Shown in pieces: positions 30,880 to 41,893 of a stretch of DNA of 64,000 nucleotides. The notes beneath the pieces were generated by a model, which saw nothing but the letters and a program-made list of their open reading frames with translations, was not told the DNA's origin and did not search any database. The translations under genes were made by a program, and so were the position numbers. Each line of letters opens with the position of its first letter. Position 1 is the stretch's first letter. Source of the stretch: Trichobilharzia regenti (lineage: Eukaryota; Platyhelminthes; Trematoda; Strigeidida; Schistosomatidae); NCBI GenBank assembly GCA_944472135.2, contig OX235270.1:140879632-140943631 (forward strand), in the 5' to 3' direction.

Positions 30880-32110
30880 AACTGTGGTAGAGTATAATTC
30901 CATTATGGGTACACTTTTGTGTTGATCAAGTCTCACGGTGTTATACAGTGTTATATATTTACTGATGAAGTTTCGAGCACAATTTATTGCTGCTCATAAT
31001 CATATCAAGCTACTCACACGACTTCCTAACTTCATTTATATAGTTCCATTATTTTTCATCGCTTCATTTGGTGATTTGTAGTAGTGGTATTTTCCATATT
31101 TCGGGTATGAGTGATGAATCATTCCTATTGCATGTGTTTGGTGTAGACTGGATGAACAAGGGTTCAGTAATCAACCACACACACACACACTCTCTCTCTC
31201 TCCACTTACCTAGATTACTTTTTAGAATTTCAATCCTCTCCCGCCACGCCATTGTGTGGTTGTGTGTTAATACATGCAGTGAAATGTAGTGTTGAGCTTT
31301 TTTTAAATGACTTATCTTCTCGGGTAGGGTCAACCATTTTTATCGTAGCTAAATTCTCATGTTCCGATAATCTGACTACTCCCCACCTACTAGTTTGACC
31401 TATGTAGTTGACCTAACTCACAGTCATTGCAAGGTATTTTGTAAATTATATTATTTTGTCTAATAGGGTCAACAGGGTCCTTTAACCCACAGGGCTTGTC
31501 CTACCTGAGTGAGTTTGTAGGTTTAAATGACATCACTCTAATTCCTGCTTCATTGAGAATCCTACATAGGGAGTACCTCAGATGTCCCCTCCTTATATGG
31601 TAGAAGTGCTGTAGATGACTTATATTCTCTCTTATTTATGTTATCATTACTAGTTTCATAATTATTTTTATTTCACTTTTGACCTTTTTTCGATTTTCCT
31701 AATGAATTTTGCAGGGTAGTTATTTGATAACAACACTTCTTCTATCTGTTTTGTCTCGTTAGTTAGGTCAGTTAACGGATGAGATGAATCACAGTCTAAA
31801 TATCTATTAGCAGAATGCTTTAGTTTTTTATAAACGCTAGTCTTCAGTCTACCTTCTTCTATTCGTTTCATTTTACAATCTAACATCACAGCTAATTCTC
31901 CTTGTTCATTTTCCAGAAATGTGGAGAATTCTACTACCAATCAAATCAAGCGATGAAAAATAATGGAATTTTATAAATGAAGTTAGGAAGTCGTGTGAGT
32001 AGTGCCTTGATATGATTATGAACAGTAATGAGAATTGTGCTCGAAACGTGGTCTTCAGTAAACATTACTGTATAACAACACTGTGAGACTTTATCAAAAC
32101 AAATTTTACT
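30880..32110 (-). pseudogene. Penelope-like element, decayed, with inverted ends
   Basis: Minus-strand frames 31668-31940 and 31064-31333 encode pieces homologous to the PLE at 40.2-43.0 kb: LAVMLDCKMKRIEEGRLKTS, NNYPAKFIRKIEK, then HNHTMAWRERIEILKSNLGK and TPNTCNRNDSSLIPEIWK. The region between them, coding the GIY-YIG catalytic part, is full of stops. About 190 bp at each edge are inverted copies of each other (CACACGACTTCCTAACTTCA near 31016 and its complement near 31978), the usual PLE arrangement. Confidence 0.75.
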
Positions 32111-32292
32111 TATTGTAAAACACGGTGATTACATAAAAGCCTATGGCAGAACTATTATTTGCTTTGAGTTTATAACTGCAACCATCACAGCATAAGCACG
32201 TCAGTATAAACAATATGAACTAATTGACCTTAGCTGCTGCTGTTATCTCAAAAACAACAGACTTTTATATGTGTGCAGAACAATCAACTTAC

Positions 32293-32401
32293 TGGTAACT
32301 TCGTGTGTATTCAATGGCTCAGATAAATGCATGGAATCTTGGATAGGGACCTCGTTAAATAGGTCTTGTGTGGTGTGAGCCAAAGAGTTTCCTCCACGGT
32401 T
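32293..32401 (-). CDS. 53BP1-like gene exon
   Basis: A 109-nt minus-strand exon with acceptor ATTTTTCACAG and donor GTAAGT. It reads NRGGNSLAHTTQDLFNEVPI, QDSMHLSEPLNTHEVT, with one base over. Input phase 0 matches the 168-nt exons of the array (nearest copy 38011-38178), and output phase 1 matches the exon at 30072-30200. The sequence is Ser/Thr/Asp-rich and disordered-looking, as expected between a basic linker and the BRCT domain. I recognise no domain in it. The exon call rests on the splice signals and the phase agreement. Confidence 0.6.
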
Positions 32402-32729
32402 CTGTGAAAAATATTAATGACATTTGCATCAATTACAACACAACTAAAGTCAACTAATTACCATTTCTAAAGCAACTTTGGAATAAAACAAGAACCTTAA
32501 AAATAACAATACTAACTTTAACAGATGACAATTTACATTTTGTAACAGCACAAACAGGAAAGAAGTGCGCTGTGCAACAAATAAACACCATGTGGAAGTC
32601 AGTCAGTCGGGTATTTCACTGACAATAGAGATAACAACAAGCCAAGACCTTACGGAGGACTTGGGTTAAACAACCCAGGAACGTTAGCAGTTATGCAGAT
32701 TTATTATGTGCCTTAATGTTGACTTAGAA

Positions 32730-32940
32730 TTTAATTGGTAGATGGTGACTAGCAGTGGAATCCAGGATAACGCGCATTTCATAGGTCCTATTTGGGACTC
32801 GTCAATTGGCTGGATGTACCTGCATTTCCCAGTGAGTCAGTGATGATGTTCCCACCACGGAGGCTCGAACTCAGTGCCCATAGTTTCAAACACCAACGAA
32901 AGCGTTATCCACTAGAGCGCTTGAGCCACGAGGGCCACCT
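32730..32940 (-). repeat. Sm-alpha-like SINE with degenerate hammerhead core
   Basis: The minus strand has a tRNA-like head (B box GAGTTCGAGCCTCC, A-box-like GTGGCTCAAGCG), then GACGAGTCCCAAATAGGACC and the conserved 3' end TGGATTCCACTGCTAGTCAC. Known Sm-alpha SINEs of schistosomes carry a hammerhead ribozyme here. In this copy the CUGAUGA box is TTGACGA and the GAAA box is displaced (CTATGAAATGCG), so self-cleavage is doubtful. Confidence 0.75.
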
Positions 32941-33029
32941 CTTTAGCAACGAGTCATATTAATTATTTAATTCAATTTTAGGTTTTCCCGTTGATTGATT
33001 GGACCGAAGTGCTCGGTCTCAGGTTGACA

Positions 33030-33195
33030 CGCCTTGGCGTTTGAAACTATAGGCACTGAGTTCGAGCCTCCGTGGTGGGAACATCATCACTGACTCACTG
33101 GGAAAGGCAGGTACATCCAGCCAATTGACGAGTCCCAAATAGGACCTGTGAAATGCGCGTTATCTCTGGATTCCACTGCTAGTCACCATCCATCA
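33030..33195 (+). repeat. Sm-alpha-like SINE, second copy, opposite strand
   Basis: Same family as 32730-32940 on the plus strand: GTTCGAGCCTCCGTGGTGGG, then GACGAGTCCCAAATAGGACC, GTGAAATGCGCG and GATTCCACTGCTAGTCACC. The head is partial. Flanks at 32976-33030 and about 33255-33320 are inverted copies of each other (GATTGATTGGACCGAAGTGC). Confidence 0.75.
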
Positions 33196-33419
33196 ATTCA
33201 ATTCTAATTACATGCCCAGATATCGTCGAAGCATCCGCACAAAAGGCCAACAGACATGTCAACCTGAGACCGGGCACTTCGGTCCAATCAATCGACGCGA
33301 AAATCTCAAATTCAACAATGTTAACTAAGTTGTAATGTATTTTAATCCAAGTAGTAATACGATTTATCCTGAGAACTAATAATACTTCCGTCAAATATAT
33401 TCGTCCTTTCACTTGCTAA

Positions 33420-33879
33420 CACTTTCCGTGGTGCAACTTCCAACTAGACAGCAGCCTATGCGCTGTTAAAGCTCACGTTGCCTTCCCTGATGGCTAGTAT
33501 TTTCACACATCCGTGACACTCCGAAGACAAACTATGACCTGACACACCCATCGCTATCATTTCAGGGACGGTTTGTACAGTCAGTCGGTAGTAGTTGGAT
33601 TTGTCTTTTAATACCAAGTAGCCCGTAAACCTCTTCTTTTCGCTAAGTTACTAGAAAAAAGGAAAAGCCGGGTTTAATCATACAGTATTTTGCTCTCTAT
33701 ACTATATGGGAGGCCAAGCAGTACGTAAGACATAATTCACTGACGACAAAATTGACTGCAAAGACGTGTTGCAGTATCAAGCAGATTTACAGCACACAAT
33801 TCCCTTTCGGTAATTTATACATCTTTGTTTGACGATTTCAATGACATATATCCCGGTTTGCATCCAAGTGTGTTAAACA
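33420..33879 (+). other. Unassigned, possible end of the gypsy element
   Basis: No recognisable coding or repeat match. It directly follows, on the minus strand, the end of the gypsy integrase region, so it may hold its 3' end or LTR. I could not find a second LTR copy to confirm this. Confidence 0.3.
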
Positions 33880-36310
33880 GATTTCAAGGCGTCTATCTTC
33901 TGTTTACGCTTTACATTCCTGACGGCTCCTTTCCGTTCCCTTCGCAACCACCTCGTCATATTCCACTCCTGGTAAACGGAACAAGTCGTACTGTGTATTG
34001 GCAGTCTTTGATTCCTACCAAACTTCAACTGAAATGATGACTTCTTTGTTGGTTCCTGGGTGGGTGGAAGCACGACGAGCTAGTAAAATCAATAGAAGGA
34101 AGATCCGCCTTCCAGTTGCCGCTCTTCGAGGTCAACCACTCCTTCAGTGTACGGTTATTTCTCTCTGTCAAACTATTTGTTTCTGGATGATGATATGGTC
34201 TTGTTCTCATCTTCTTGATAGTCAGTTGTTGCAAACGGGATGCATATGAGCTTGGCTTTCAAAACAAGGACACTGATCTGCCTGCCAGTCAGTATCGTAC
34301 ACCGTGGTCTGCAACGATGTGTCTAACTACTGCATCAGTCACAGTTCTCGCGCGTTCACCTGAGATCACGATGACTTGTTCCTTCATCACCAGGAGGTAC
34401 TGATTGCCATTGAATGCGTGATGAAACCGACCCACTACGTCGATACACCACAAGTCATCTACTTCCGTCAATGGAATCGACTACACAGACAGTCGGATGC
34501 ACGCATCTCCCTTCATCAACTTGCACTGCGGACATTCAAGTACATATTTTGCCACATCTTCTCTCACATCTGACCAACACATGCTTTGTCTCAAGAGGTC
34601 AGTTGTTCCGGCTACTCCTATGTGTTCTGGCTGGTGACATTCTTGTGTCATCTCATGGCGTGGAGACTGAGGTATTACCGCCAACCAGCTTCCATAGTTC
34701 TCTCTCCAAGTCAGAGTTCTGTAAACCTTCACTATTAATCGATCCCACTGTCTGAGTAGCATAGTCCGATCCTTACTCGCCATAGAAGTTGATTCACTTC
34801 TATTCCATTAGTGATCACCTGTATTACTGTATTCAGGGTAGGGTCCAATTTCTCACTGCGAGCAAGTCTTAATGGATCTTGTTACAATACATCCACTCAA
34901 TAAGCGATCTTCGCCAACCCAGATTCGTCTTCTGGTCTAGATAAGAAATCTGACAAAGAAGTTCAGTTGCTGGGGCCGCGTGAGATGATGAAGTCATACT
35001 TCTCCAGGCTCAACATCCACCTGGACAATTTTCCACATGGGCCTTTCGCCATCTTCACAAAATCTACCGACTTCTGATCAGTTTCCATGTGGAACTGTTG
35101 GTCGAGTAAATACGGTCTCCATTTCATTATGGACAAAATTTTATTTCGATAAAGTCCCACAGTGTTATACAGTACAGTAATATATACAGATGACGTTTCG
35201 AGAACAATTTATTCCTCATAATCATATCAGTGCCCGAGTTTCATGCTTATAACGGTCTCCATTTGTTTACCCGCCCATACTATTGCTGAACACTCCTTCT
35301 TCCTCTATCGTTGAATACTTCTACTCTGTGTGTTCAAATACCACTGATATATTCCACAAATGCTTCACCCTGTCCAAGTACTGCGTCTGTGGCATAGTCA
35401 CTCGCATCTGTGTACACTGTCAACTGTTTTCCGGGTACAGGCAGTCTTAGCGTTATTCTACGGTCGTTTGACAGCCGTTTAATACTGTCAAATATCTTCT
35501 GAGAATCTTCCGACAAATCAAACTTCGACTCATCATCTAATAGCCTGCACACGGGGTCTGGGTCTGCTATCCTATTGAAGTTTGCACAAATCGACTATGA
35601 AATGCTGCTCTCCCCAGGAACTTCCCTAGCGTTCTCTTGGAATTCGGGCCCGTAATCGTCTTTATCGACAAGATTTTCTCCGGTAGCGGTTTTATCTCAC
35701 CGTTGCCCACTCCTCTATCACCCAACACGCCAACACTCCGTTTGGCTATCTGAGATTTTCTCCTGTCAATGCGCAGTCCAAACTCTTCAATGCCTTTTAA
35801 CACGGCTTCAACATGGCTCACATGATCGCTTTCGTTTTGATTTTAGATGAACACGTCATCACCGTACACCTCCACATTCTTCAAGTTTCCAATCAACAAC
35901 GTAACGACTCCTCTGAAGGCAAACGGTACACCTGCTAGTCGTCCAAATAGCATGCGTTTAAACCGATATTCTTTCTGACCCATGCGATGAACACCGTCTT
36001 ATCTCTGTCGCTCTGTTTTATCGATATCTGACAATATCGTGACCGGAGGGAGGTCAAGCACTGTTAACAAATTCGCGAATTCTATACCATTCACGCGGTA
36101 TCTACTACAGTTTGCATGCCACACCGTCTCAGCTCTGTCATGCGGTTTAGCTGTCACAAATCCACGCACAATCTCTAATTCCCATTTCCTTTCTTCACTA
36201 AAAAAATTAAAAAGTTATACGGGCTGTCAGCTTCTTCTATAATATCATCATGCAAAATCTCCTTCAACTGTCGCTCCACTTTGCACAAACCCATAAACAT
36301 CACCTCCGTG
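33880..36310 (-). pseudogene. Ty3/gypsy pol relic (RT, RNase H, integrase)
   Basis: Minus-strand order: reverse transcriptase end with VYGDDVFI near 35865 (catalytic DD), frame 35567-35821 (GLRIDRRKSQ, LGKFLGRAAFHSRFV), frame 35334-35552 (LRLPVPGKQLTVYTDASDYA, RNase H Asp), frame 34963-35160 (LDQQFHMETDQKSV, GKLSRWMLSLEKYDF), frame 34481-34783 (integrase HHCC zinc domain, HQPEHIG and CPQCKLMK), 34289-34471 (WCIDVVGRF, integrase first Asp) and 34025-34234 (RPYHHPETNSLTERNNRTLK, integrase Glu region). Every domain is separated by frameshifts or stops. Schistosome genomes hold several gypsy families; I cannot say which. Confidence 0.85.
35125..35251 (+). repeat. Solo Penelope terminal fragment in gypsy relic
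   Basis: 127 bp resembling the ends of the PLEs at 40206, 30880 and 22385 (AGTCCCACAGTGTTATACAG, GATGACGTTTCGAGAACAA, TCATAATCATATCAG). It is flanked by perfect 13-bp duplications ACGGTCTCCATTT at 35112-35124 and 35252-35264, so it inserted as a unit without coding sequence. Confidence 0.8.
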
Positions 36311-36722
36311 GTTTCACGAGTAGTTGAATCGATTGTAAACAATCAAATCAATCAGTCAGTAAATATCAACCCAACCAGAACACAGTCAAACAAACATATT
36401 CGAATGTAGCCATATTTGATAACGAAAATAGCACAGTATTTGACCGTGAACTACTGCTACTACAACTACTAAGGGGCCCACAACGCCTTCGTATCAACCT
36501 ACCTAAACTACATGCACTCTGAGAAGATCTTTGACAGATTCAACGTCACACCAAACAGTATCGACAGTATTTCCGAACTCCAATCAACAAATAGATATTT
36601 CAACGCCACAATCACGGTGTCTCATTCCAAGCAACGTTATTCTTAACCTTTAGCATTTCATTCAAACAAACAGCACCGGATCCCAGTCAAAATACCAACA
36701 CCACACCATCACCCATTGGGGA
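36311..36722 (+). other. No gene identified
   Basis: Left flank of the tandem array. No motif or repeat match found on either strand. Confidence 0.4.
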
Positions 36723-36772
36723 TTGTATATTGCAGGTAAATCCAGTTGGCGATTCCCGAACCGGACAAAATC

Positions 36773-37230
36773 CTAGAAGGACTCCTCCTGACGAAGCCTG
36801 GAACAACATACAGTTAGCTGTAGACACAGATGTCAAAGCTGTTAATAGCCTAAAACCTAAGGTCAGTAAGAGCCATTGGATTTCTACCACCTCATCCAAA
36901 CGGACTGACTGACTGACTGACTGACTGACGCAAAAACGTCAATTCCGATGAGCTCCAAATATGATCAGGAGCAAAAGCTGCTGCTCACGCACAAACTAAC
37001 AAGAAGTCTTCGCAACAACCGTGAACAGTGGTGTGCAACAAAAACCAAAGAGATGGAAAAGACTTCGACGATTGGTAACACAAGACAACTATTTAGACTT
37101 ATCAGAGAAGCAGGTGGCAAAAGGCAAATCATACGTGGAACAATCTCTGAGGAAAATGACACCATAATTACCTCCCAAGACAGACGACTCGGATGTTGGA
37201 AAGAACACTTTGAGCAGGAATTTAGAGAAT
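36773..37230 (+). pseudogene. RTE-B endonuclease-linker fragment, array copy 1
   Basis: Partial first copy, starting at AAGGACTCCTCCTGACG. Frames 36730-36912 and 36948-37232 carry PDEAWNNIQLAVDTDVKAVN and NREQWCATKTKEMEKTSTIG, TRQLFRLIREAGGK, which match the region between endonuclease and RT of RTE-B (57740-58340). A stop in the GACTGACT microsatellite separates the frames. Confidence 0.8.
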
Positions 37231-37513
37231 AAGTGTTTTCAATAAATTCTTTAGACTCTACAATTATAAATCCATTAATTTAAGCATACAATAGCCAGTC
37301 AGTAAAGGCAAGTTAGAATCATATCCGCTTATTTCATCTCTCGTTGGTATGAGCGGGACCACGGCTCTCCGTGACAGTGTGACAGTGGCCCTTTCCACTT
37401 CGGTAAGAGTTTCCACAAACATGGTCTGCATCCAACTGTATACTTTCTTCCTCTACACTTTACTTCATCGCCGACCTAGAGGCTTATGCATCCTATCTTT
37501 CCTCCCTGCTCAG

Positions 37514-37708
37514 ATTTCAAGGCGTCTATCTTCTGTTTACGCTTTACATTCCTGACGGCTCCTTTCCGTTCCCTTCGCAACCACCTCGTCATATTCCACT
37601 CCTGGTAAACGGAACAAGTCGTACTGTGTATTGGCAGTCTTTGATTCCTACCAAACTTCAACTGAAATGATGACTTCTTTGTTGGTTCCTGGGTGGGTGG
37701 AAGCAGGT
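37514..37708 (-). pseudogene. Gypsy integrase fragment, array copy 1
   Basis: Nearly identical to 33885-34075 (both contain TTTCAAGGCGTCTATCTTCT). The minus-strand frame 37476-37754 reads PPTQEPTKKSSFQLKFGRNQ, the C-terminal end of the gypsy pol. Equivalent copies lie at 40042-40205 with 43037-43078 (split by the PLE), 47123-47315, 51359-51551 and 53883-54075. It is followed by GTTGGCGATTCCCGAACCGG, a degenerate Sm-alpha-like end. Confidence 0.85.
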
Positions 37709-38010
37709 ACATCCGGTTGGCGATTCCCGAACCGGACAAAATCCTAGTCACCATCCACCAAATTACATACTTAATTTTAAGTCCGGATAATCTTCTCCTC
37801 TATATACACTCACTACTCTGTAATTAACCTCATCCATCCTCTGTAGGATTATAACATTATCCTACCTGCGAATGAATCTTCAGAACACATTCATTCGATA
37901 AAACAAAAATATTATCTATCTTCAATCTGATTTCACCCTACTCACCGGTTGGTTGCGTAAAACTTTGTCATATGTAGAGCGGAAACAGGGGGAAACAAAC
38001 CAGAACTTAC

Positions 38011-38178
38011 AATTTCAATGTGGAGTCTGTTTGCCTCTTCATTCTTCACATTATCTCTCACTTCACATGACTCCGACTTGCTTCTTTTTCGGTAATTACC
38101 CGGTGTAATCCAGTCGTCGCCAAAAACTTTAGGCTTTGGCCTTCGCTTTCTCTTCTGTGTGCCACTTGACGAACTCAC
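38011..38178 (-). CDS. 53BP1-like gene, 168-nt exon, copy 1
   Basis: Minus-strand exon bounded by acceptor TTCTCCTTATAG and donor GTAAGT. Only one frame is open; it reads VSSSSGTQKRKRRPKPKVFG, DDWITPGNYRKRSKSESCEV, RDNVKNEEANRLHIEI, 56 codons exactly. Both ends are phase 0, so it joins the exon at 32293-32401 in frame. The sequence is basic, with KRKRRPKPK and RKRSK runs that could act as nuclear-localisation or chromatin-binding segments; 53BP1 has a comparable basic linker before its BRCT domains. I do not recognise a domain. Four further copies exist in the array. Confidence 0.65.
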
Positions 38179-38344
38179 CTATAAGGAGAAAAACGAATCA
38201 CAATCAAAGAAAACACAAACACATACATTTTACAACTGAATTCGCATGAAAATAACGAAAATAAAAGGATTAGAATATCATCTAAGTAGAGTAATGCAGC
38301 AGTTGAGTACATGATGAAAACTTATACGAAAGAGCTGATTGCCA

Positions 38345-38775
38345 GTCAATGAGCTTCAACACAAAACTTTGCACAGAAGTGGAACGGTTCAAGTTGACAA
38401 ACTCCACGTAGTACACAAAGATAGACAAGCTAACCTAGACAGAGAAAACACTCTCAAAAGCAGAAATGTACGGGAGGAAGACTAGGAACATGGAGTTACT
38501 AGGGATTTAATCGGTGCATCAGAACATAACATCACTAAGAGTGCCTGCATCTGTGCCACTCACCACGATTTCCGACCATATCACCAACAATCTCCAACCA
38601 CTACTTCTTAGCATTCCCAACACCCCCAACCAACCAGCCAGTCTACGTCTACACCTACGCCCTATCTGGCTCAAAACAGCTCTCAAGGACTTTATTGCTT
38701 GATTCCACATTTTCGTCTGGTCTAATTAACTCCTTTCCAACTCCAACTCCAACTCTACGTCAGCTAACACTGCTC
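38345..38775 (-). pseudogene. Older RTE-B 3' end, array copy 1
   Basis: Aligns with the RTE-B 3' region (CAACACAAAACTTTGCACAG, GTGCCTGCATCTGTGCCAC, ACCATATCACCAACAATC) but with far more substitutions than the other RTE-B copies. It is repeated at about 43718-44142, 47954-48378 and 52190-52615. The 1.7-kb RTE-B insertions sit just at its inner end. Confidence 0.65.
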
Positions 38776-38781
38776 GGATCA

Positions 38782-39761
38782 ACTAAAGGATGACTTCGAC
38801 GAGAATCTGTCCCAATTCACTGCAAAAAGCAAAACCTTCAGATATAGTTGTTTTAGCAGGCGACTTCAATGCCCAAGTAGGCAAGTTATACCAGAGGGAG
38901 AAGTATATAGGCGGTACATACGGAGTTCACTACCGACGAACCGACAACGGCGGTGATTGTCTTCTACACTTCTCTTCAGATAATCATCTGTTCCTAGTCA
39001 CCACTAACTGTAGCCACAAACACAGACATTGTCTAACCTGGCGATGACTTCCATCACCAAATCAACATTGGACTCAAATAGACCACATAGCGATAAGGTA
39101 TCGTTGGAGAGGGTCGGGTAGAAGACTACCACTACTTCTGGAACACGTGCGTAGACTCCGATCACGCCTTGGTTTGCGTACCTTTATGCGGTTAAACGGA
39201 CATAAAAAATTGTTCGCAGCCAAGCAGTTACTTCCTCAACTAGATCGAGACACTCAGTCCATATTTCAGAAAGAAATAGCCAAACGAGTACCTGAGGTCG
39301 ACAGAAGGACTCCTCCTGACGAAGCCTGGAACAACATACAGTTAGCTGTAGACACAGATGTCAAAGCTGTTAATAGCCTAAAACCTAAGGTCAGTAAGAG
39401 CCATTGGATTTCTACCACCTCATCCAAACGGACTGACTGACTGACTGACTGACTGACGCAAAAACGTCGATTCCGATGAGCTCCAAATATGATCAGGAGC
39501 AAAAGCTGCTGCTCACGCACAAACTAACAAGAAGTCTTCGCAACAACCGTGAACAGTGGTGTGCAACAAAAACCAAAGAGATGGAAAAGACTTCGACGAT
39601 TGGTAACACAAGACAACTATTTAGACTTATCAGAGAAGCAGGTGGCAAAAGGCAAATCATACGTGGAACAATCTCTGAGGAAAATGACACCATAATTACC
39701 TCCCAAGACAGACGACTCGGATGTTGGAAAGAACACTTTGAGCAGGAATTTAGAGAATAAG
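38782..39761 (+). pseudogene. RTE-B endonuclease fragment, array copy 2
   Basis: Frames 38790-39047, 39147-39440 and 39476-39760 give AKPSDIVVLAGDFNAQVGKL (endonuclease GDFN motif), RTDNGGDCLLHFSSDNHLF and the linker, all matching RTE-B at 57263-58340. A stop after LTWR, a frameshift and a stop in the GACT repeat interrupt it. Only part of the endonuclease and none of the RT is present. Near-identical copies lie at 45874-46841, 50110-51077 and 52630-53601. Confidence 0.8.
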
Positions 39762-40332
39762 TGTCTTCAATAAATTCTTTAGACTCTACAATTATAAATC
39801 CATTAATTTAAGCATACAATAGCCAGTCAGTAAAGGCAAGTTAGAATCATATCCGCTTATTTCATCTCTCGTTGGTATGAGCGGGACCACGGCTCTCCGT
39901 GACAGTGTGACAGTGGCCCTTTCCACTTCGGTAAGAGTTTCCACAAACATGGTCTGCATCCAACTGTATACTTTCTTCCTCTACACTTTACTTCATCGCC
40001 GACCTAGAGGCTTATGCATCCTATCTTTCCTCCCTGCTCAGATTTCAAGGCGTCTATCTTCTGTTTACGCTTTACATTCCTGACGGCTCCTTTCCGTTCC
40101 CTTCGCAACCACCTCGTCATATTCCACTCCTGGTAAACGGAACAAATCGTACTGTGTATTCGCAGTCTTTGATTCCTACCAAACTTCAACTGAAATGATG
40201 ACTTCCATTATAGATAAGATTTTTATTTTGATAAATCGCACAGTGTTTACAGTTATATGAACTGATGACGTTTCGAGCACAATTTATTGCTTATAATCAT
40301 TTCAAGGTAATCACACGACTTCCTTAATCCAC

Positions 40333-41880
40333 TTATATAGTTCCATTGTTTTTCTCTTGATTTTCACTTGATTTGATTGGTAATAGTATTTTCCATATTT
40401 CAGGTATGAGTGACGAGTCATTCCTATTGCATGTGTTGGGTGTAGACTCGATGAACAAGGATTCAGTAATCAACCTCTCTCTCCACCTACCTAGATTACT
40501 TTTTAGAATTTTAACCCTCTCCCACCCTATTGTGTGGTTGTGTGTTAGCGCATGCATTGCAATTGCTGAGCTTTTTTCTAAATTATTTATCTTCTCGGGG
40601 TCAACCATTCTTACCTTAGCTAAATTTTTATGCTCTGACAATCTGACTACCCCTGACCTACTAGTTTGACCTATGTAGTTGACCTCACAGTCATTGCATG
40701 GTATTTTGTAAATAATATTATTTTGTCTAATTGGGTCAACTGGGTCCTTTAACCTACAGAGCTTGTCCCTGAGTGAGTTTGTAGGTTTAAATGCCACCCT
40801 AATTCCTATTTTATTCAGAATCCTACGTAGTGTCTCAGATGTCCCCTCTTTATATGGTATAACTGTGGATGACTTATATTCTTTCTTATTTATGTTATTA
40901 TTACTAGTTTCACAATTATTTTTATTTTGTTTTTGGCCTTTAATGATCTTCCTAATGAATTTTATAGGATAGTTATTCAACACCAACGCTTCTTCTATCT
41001 GTGTTAATTCATCATTTAGATCTTTTTTTGTGCTACTTAGTGCCACTGCTCGGTTTGTTAAACATTTAACTAAGCCTGCCTTAACAGTTAAAGGATGAGA
41101 CGAATTAAAGTCTAAATATCTATTAGAATGCGTTGGTTTTCTATAAACACTAGTGTGTAGTTTGCCTTCTTCTATTCTTTTTATCTTACAATCTAACATA
41201 GCTAATTCTCCTTGTTCATTTTCTGATTCAAATGTGAATTTTATTCCCTCAACTTGTGAGTTTATATGTGTCAAGAAGCTAGAGATGTGTTCTGTTTTTA
41301 ACACTGTGAAAGTGTCATCCACATATCTCCACCATATTTTCGGATTAGGGTTAAATGTATTGAGGGCACTATTTTCCAGCTGTCCATAAATATGTCTGCT
41401 ACGATAGGGGATATTGGTGATCCCATTGCTACACCTTCTGTTTGTCTATATATTTTGTCTTGGAACTTAAAGATAGTAGATGTGAGGCATAACTGAATCC
41501 CTAAAATAATTTCTTCAATGGACAGCTTTGTCCTATGACTGAGTTCCGGATCCGCAGTTAATTCCTTTTTAACTGCTTCTAAGGCCATATTAACTGGTAT
41601 ATTAGTATAAAGACTAGTTATATCAAAACTAACCATTTTTTTCATCATTTTCTAGTTGAATGTCATTTAGCTTACTTTTCATCTCATATGAATTAGTTAG
41701 TCTAGAGTTTGAGCGATTTCTAATGGGACAAAGTATTAGAGCTAAGTGTTTTGATTATTCATAAGTGAAGGTATTTCTAAAATCTACTATTGGTCTTATG
41801 GGGTAACCTGGTTTATGTATTTTAATAGTACCTTATATTCTACTAGTATTATTAGTTTTAGGCATTAAAGTAAACCATTT
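40333..41880 (-). pseudogene. Penelope-like RT and GIY-YIG, left copy
   Basis: Minus-strand reading from 41880: KIHKPGYPIRPIVDFRNT (about 41820), then frame 41298-41648 with KMVSFDITSLYTNIPVNMAL (motif A) and RQTEGVAMGSPISPIVADIF (motif B), then a frameshift, then YVDDTFTVL (motif C) entering frame 40333-41322. That frame continues with LDCKIKRIEEGKLHTSVYRK, the linker, YKIPCNDCEVNYIGQTSRSG (GIY-YIG type CxxC and YIG), AMHALTHNHTIGW and ITESLFIESTPNTC. Such proteins combine telomerase-like RT with a GIY-YIG nuclease. The frameshift, a stop near 41650 and the missing N-terminus make it inactive as read. Confidence 0.85.
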
Positions 41881-41893
41881 AGACACTTTCACA

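Noticed and set aside
37349..37555. 68-residue ORF repeated in each array unit
   Set aside because: It is only conserved because the DNA unit is conserved; it runs into gypsy sequence on the wrong strand.
38519..38710. Minus-strand ORF in the array with RRCRRRLAGWLGVLG
   Set aside because: It lies in the decayed RTE-B 3' end in a different frame from the LINE protein.
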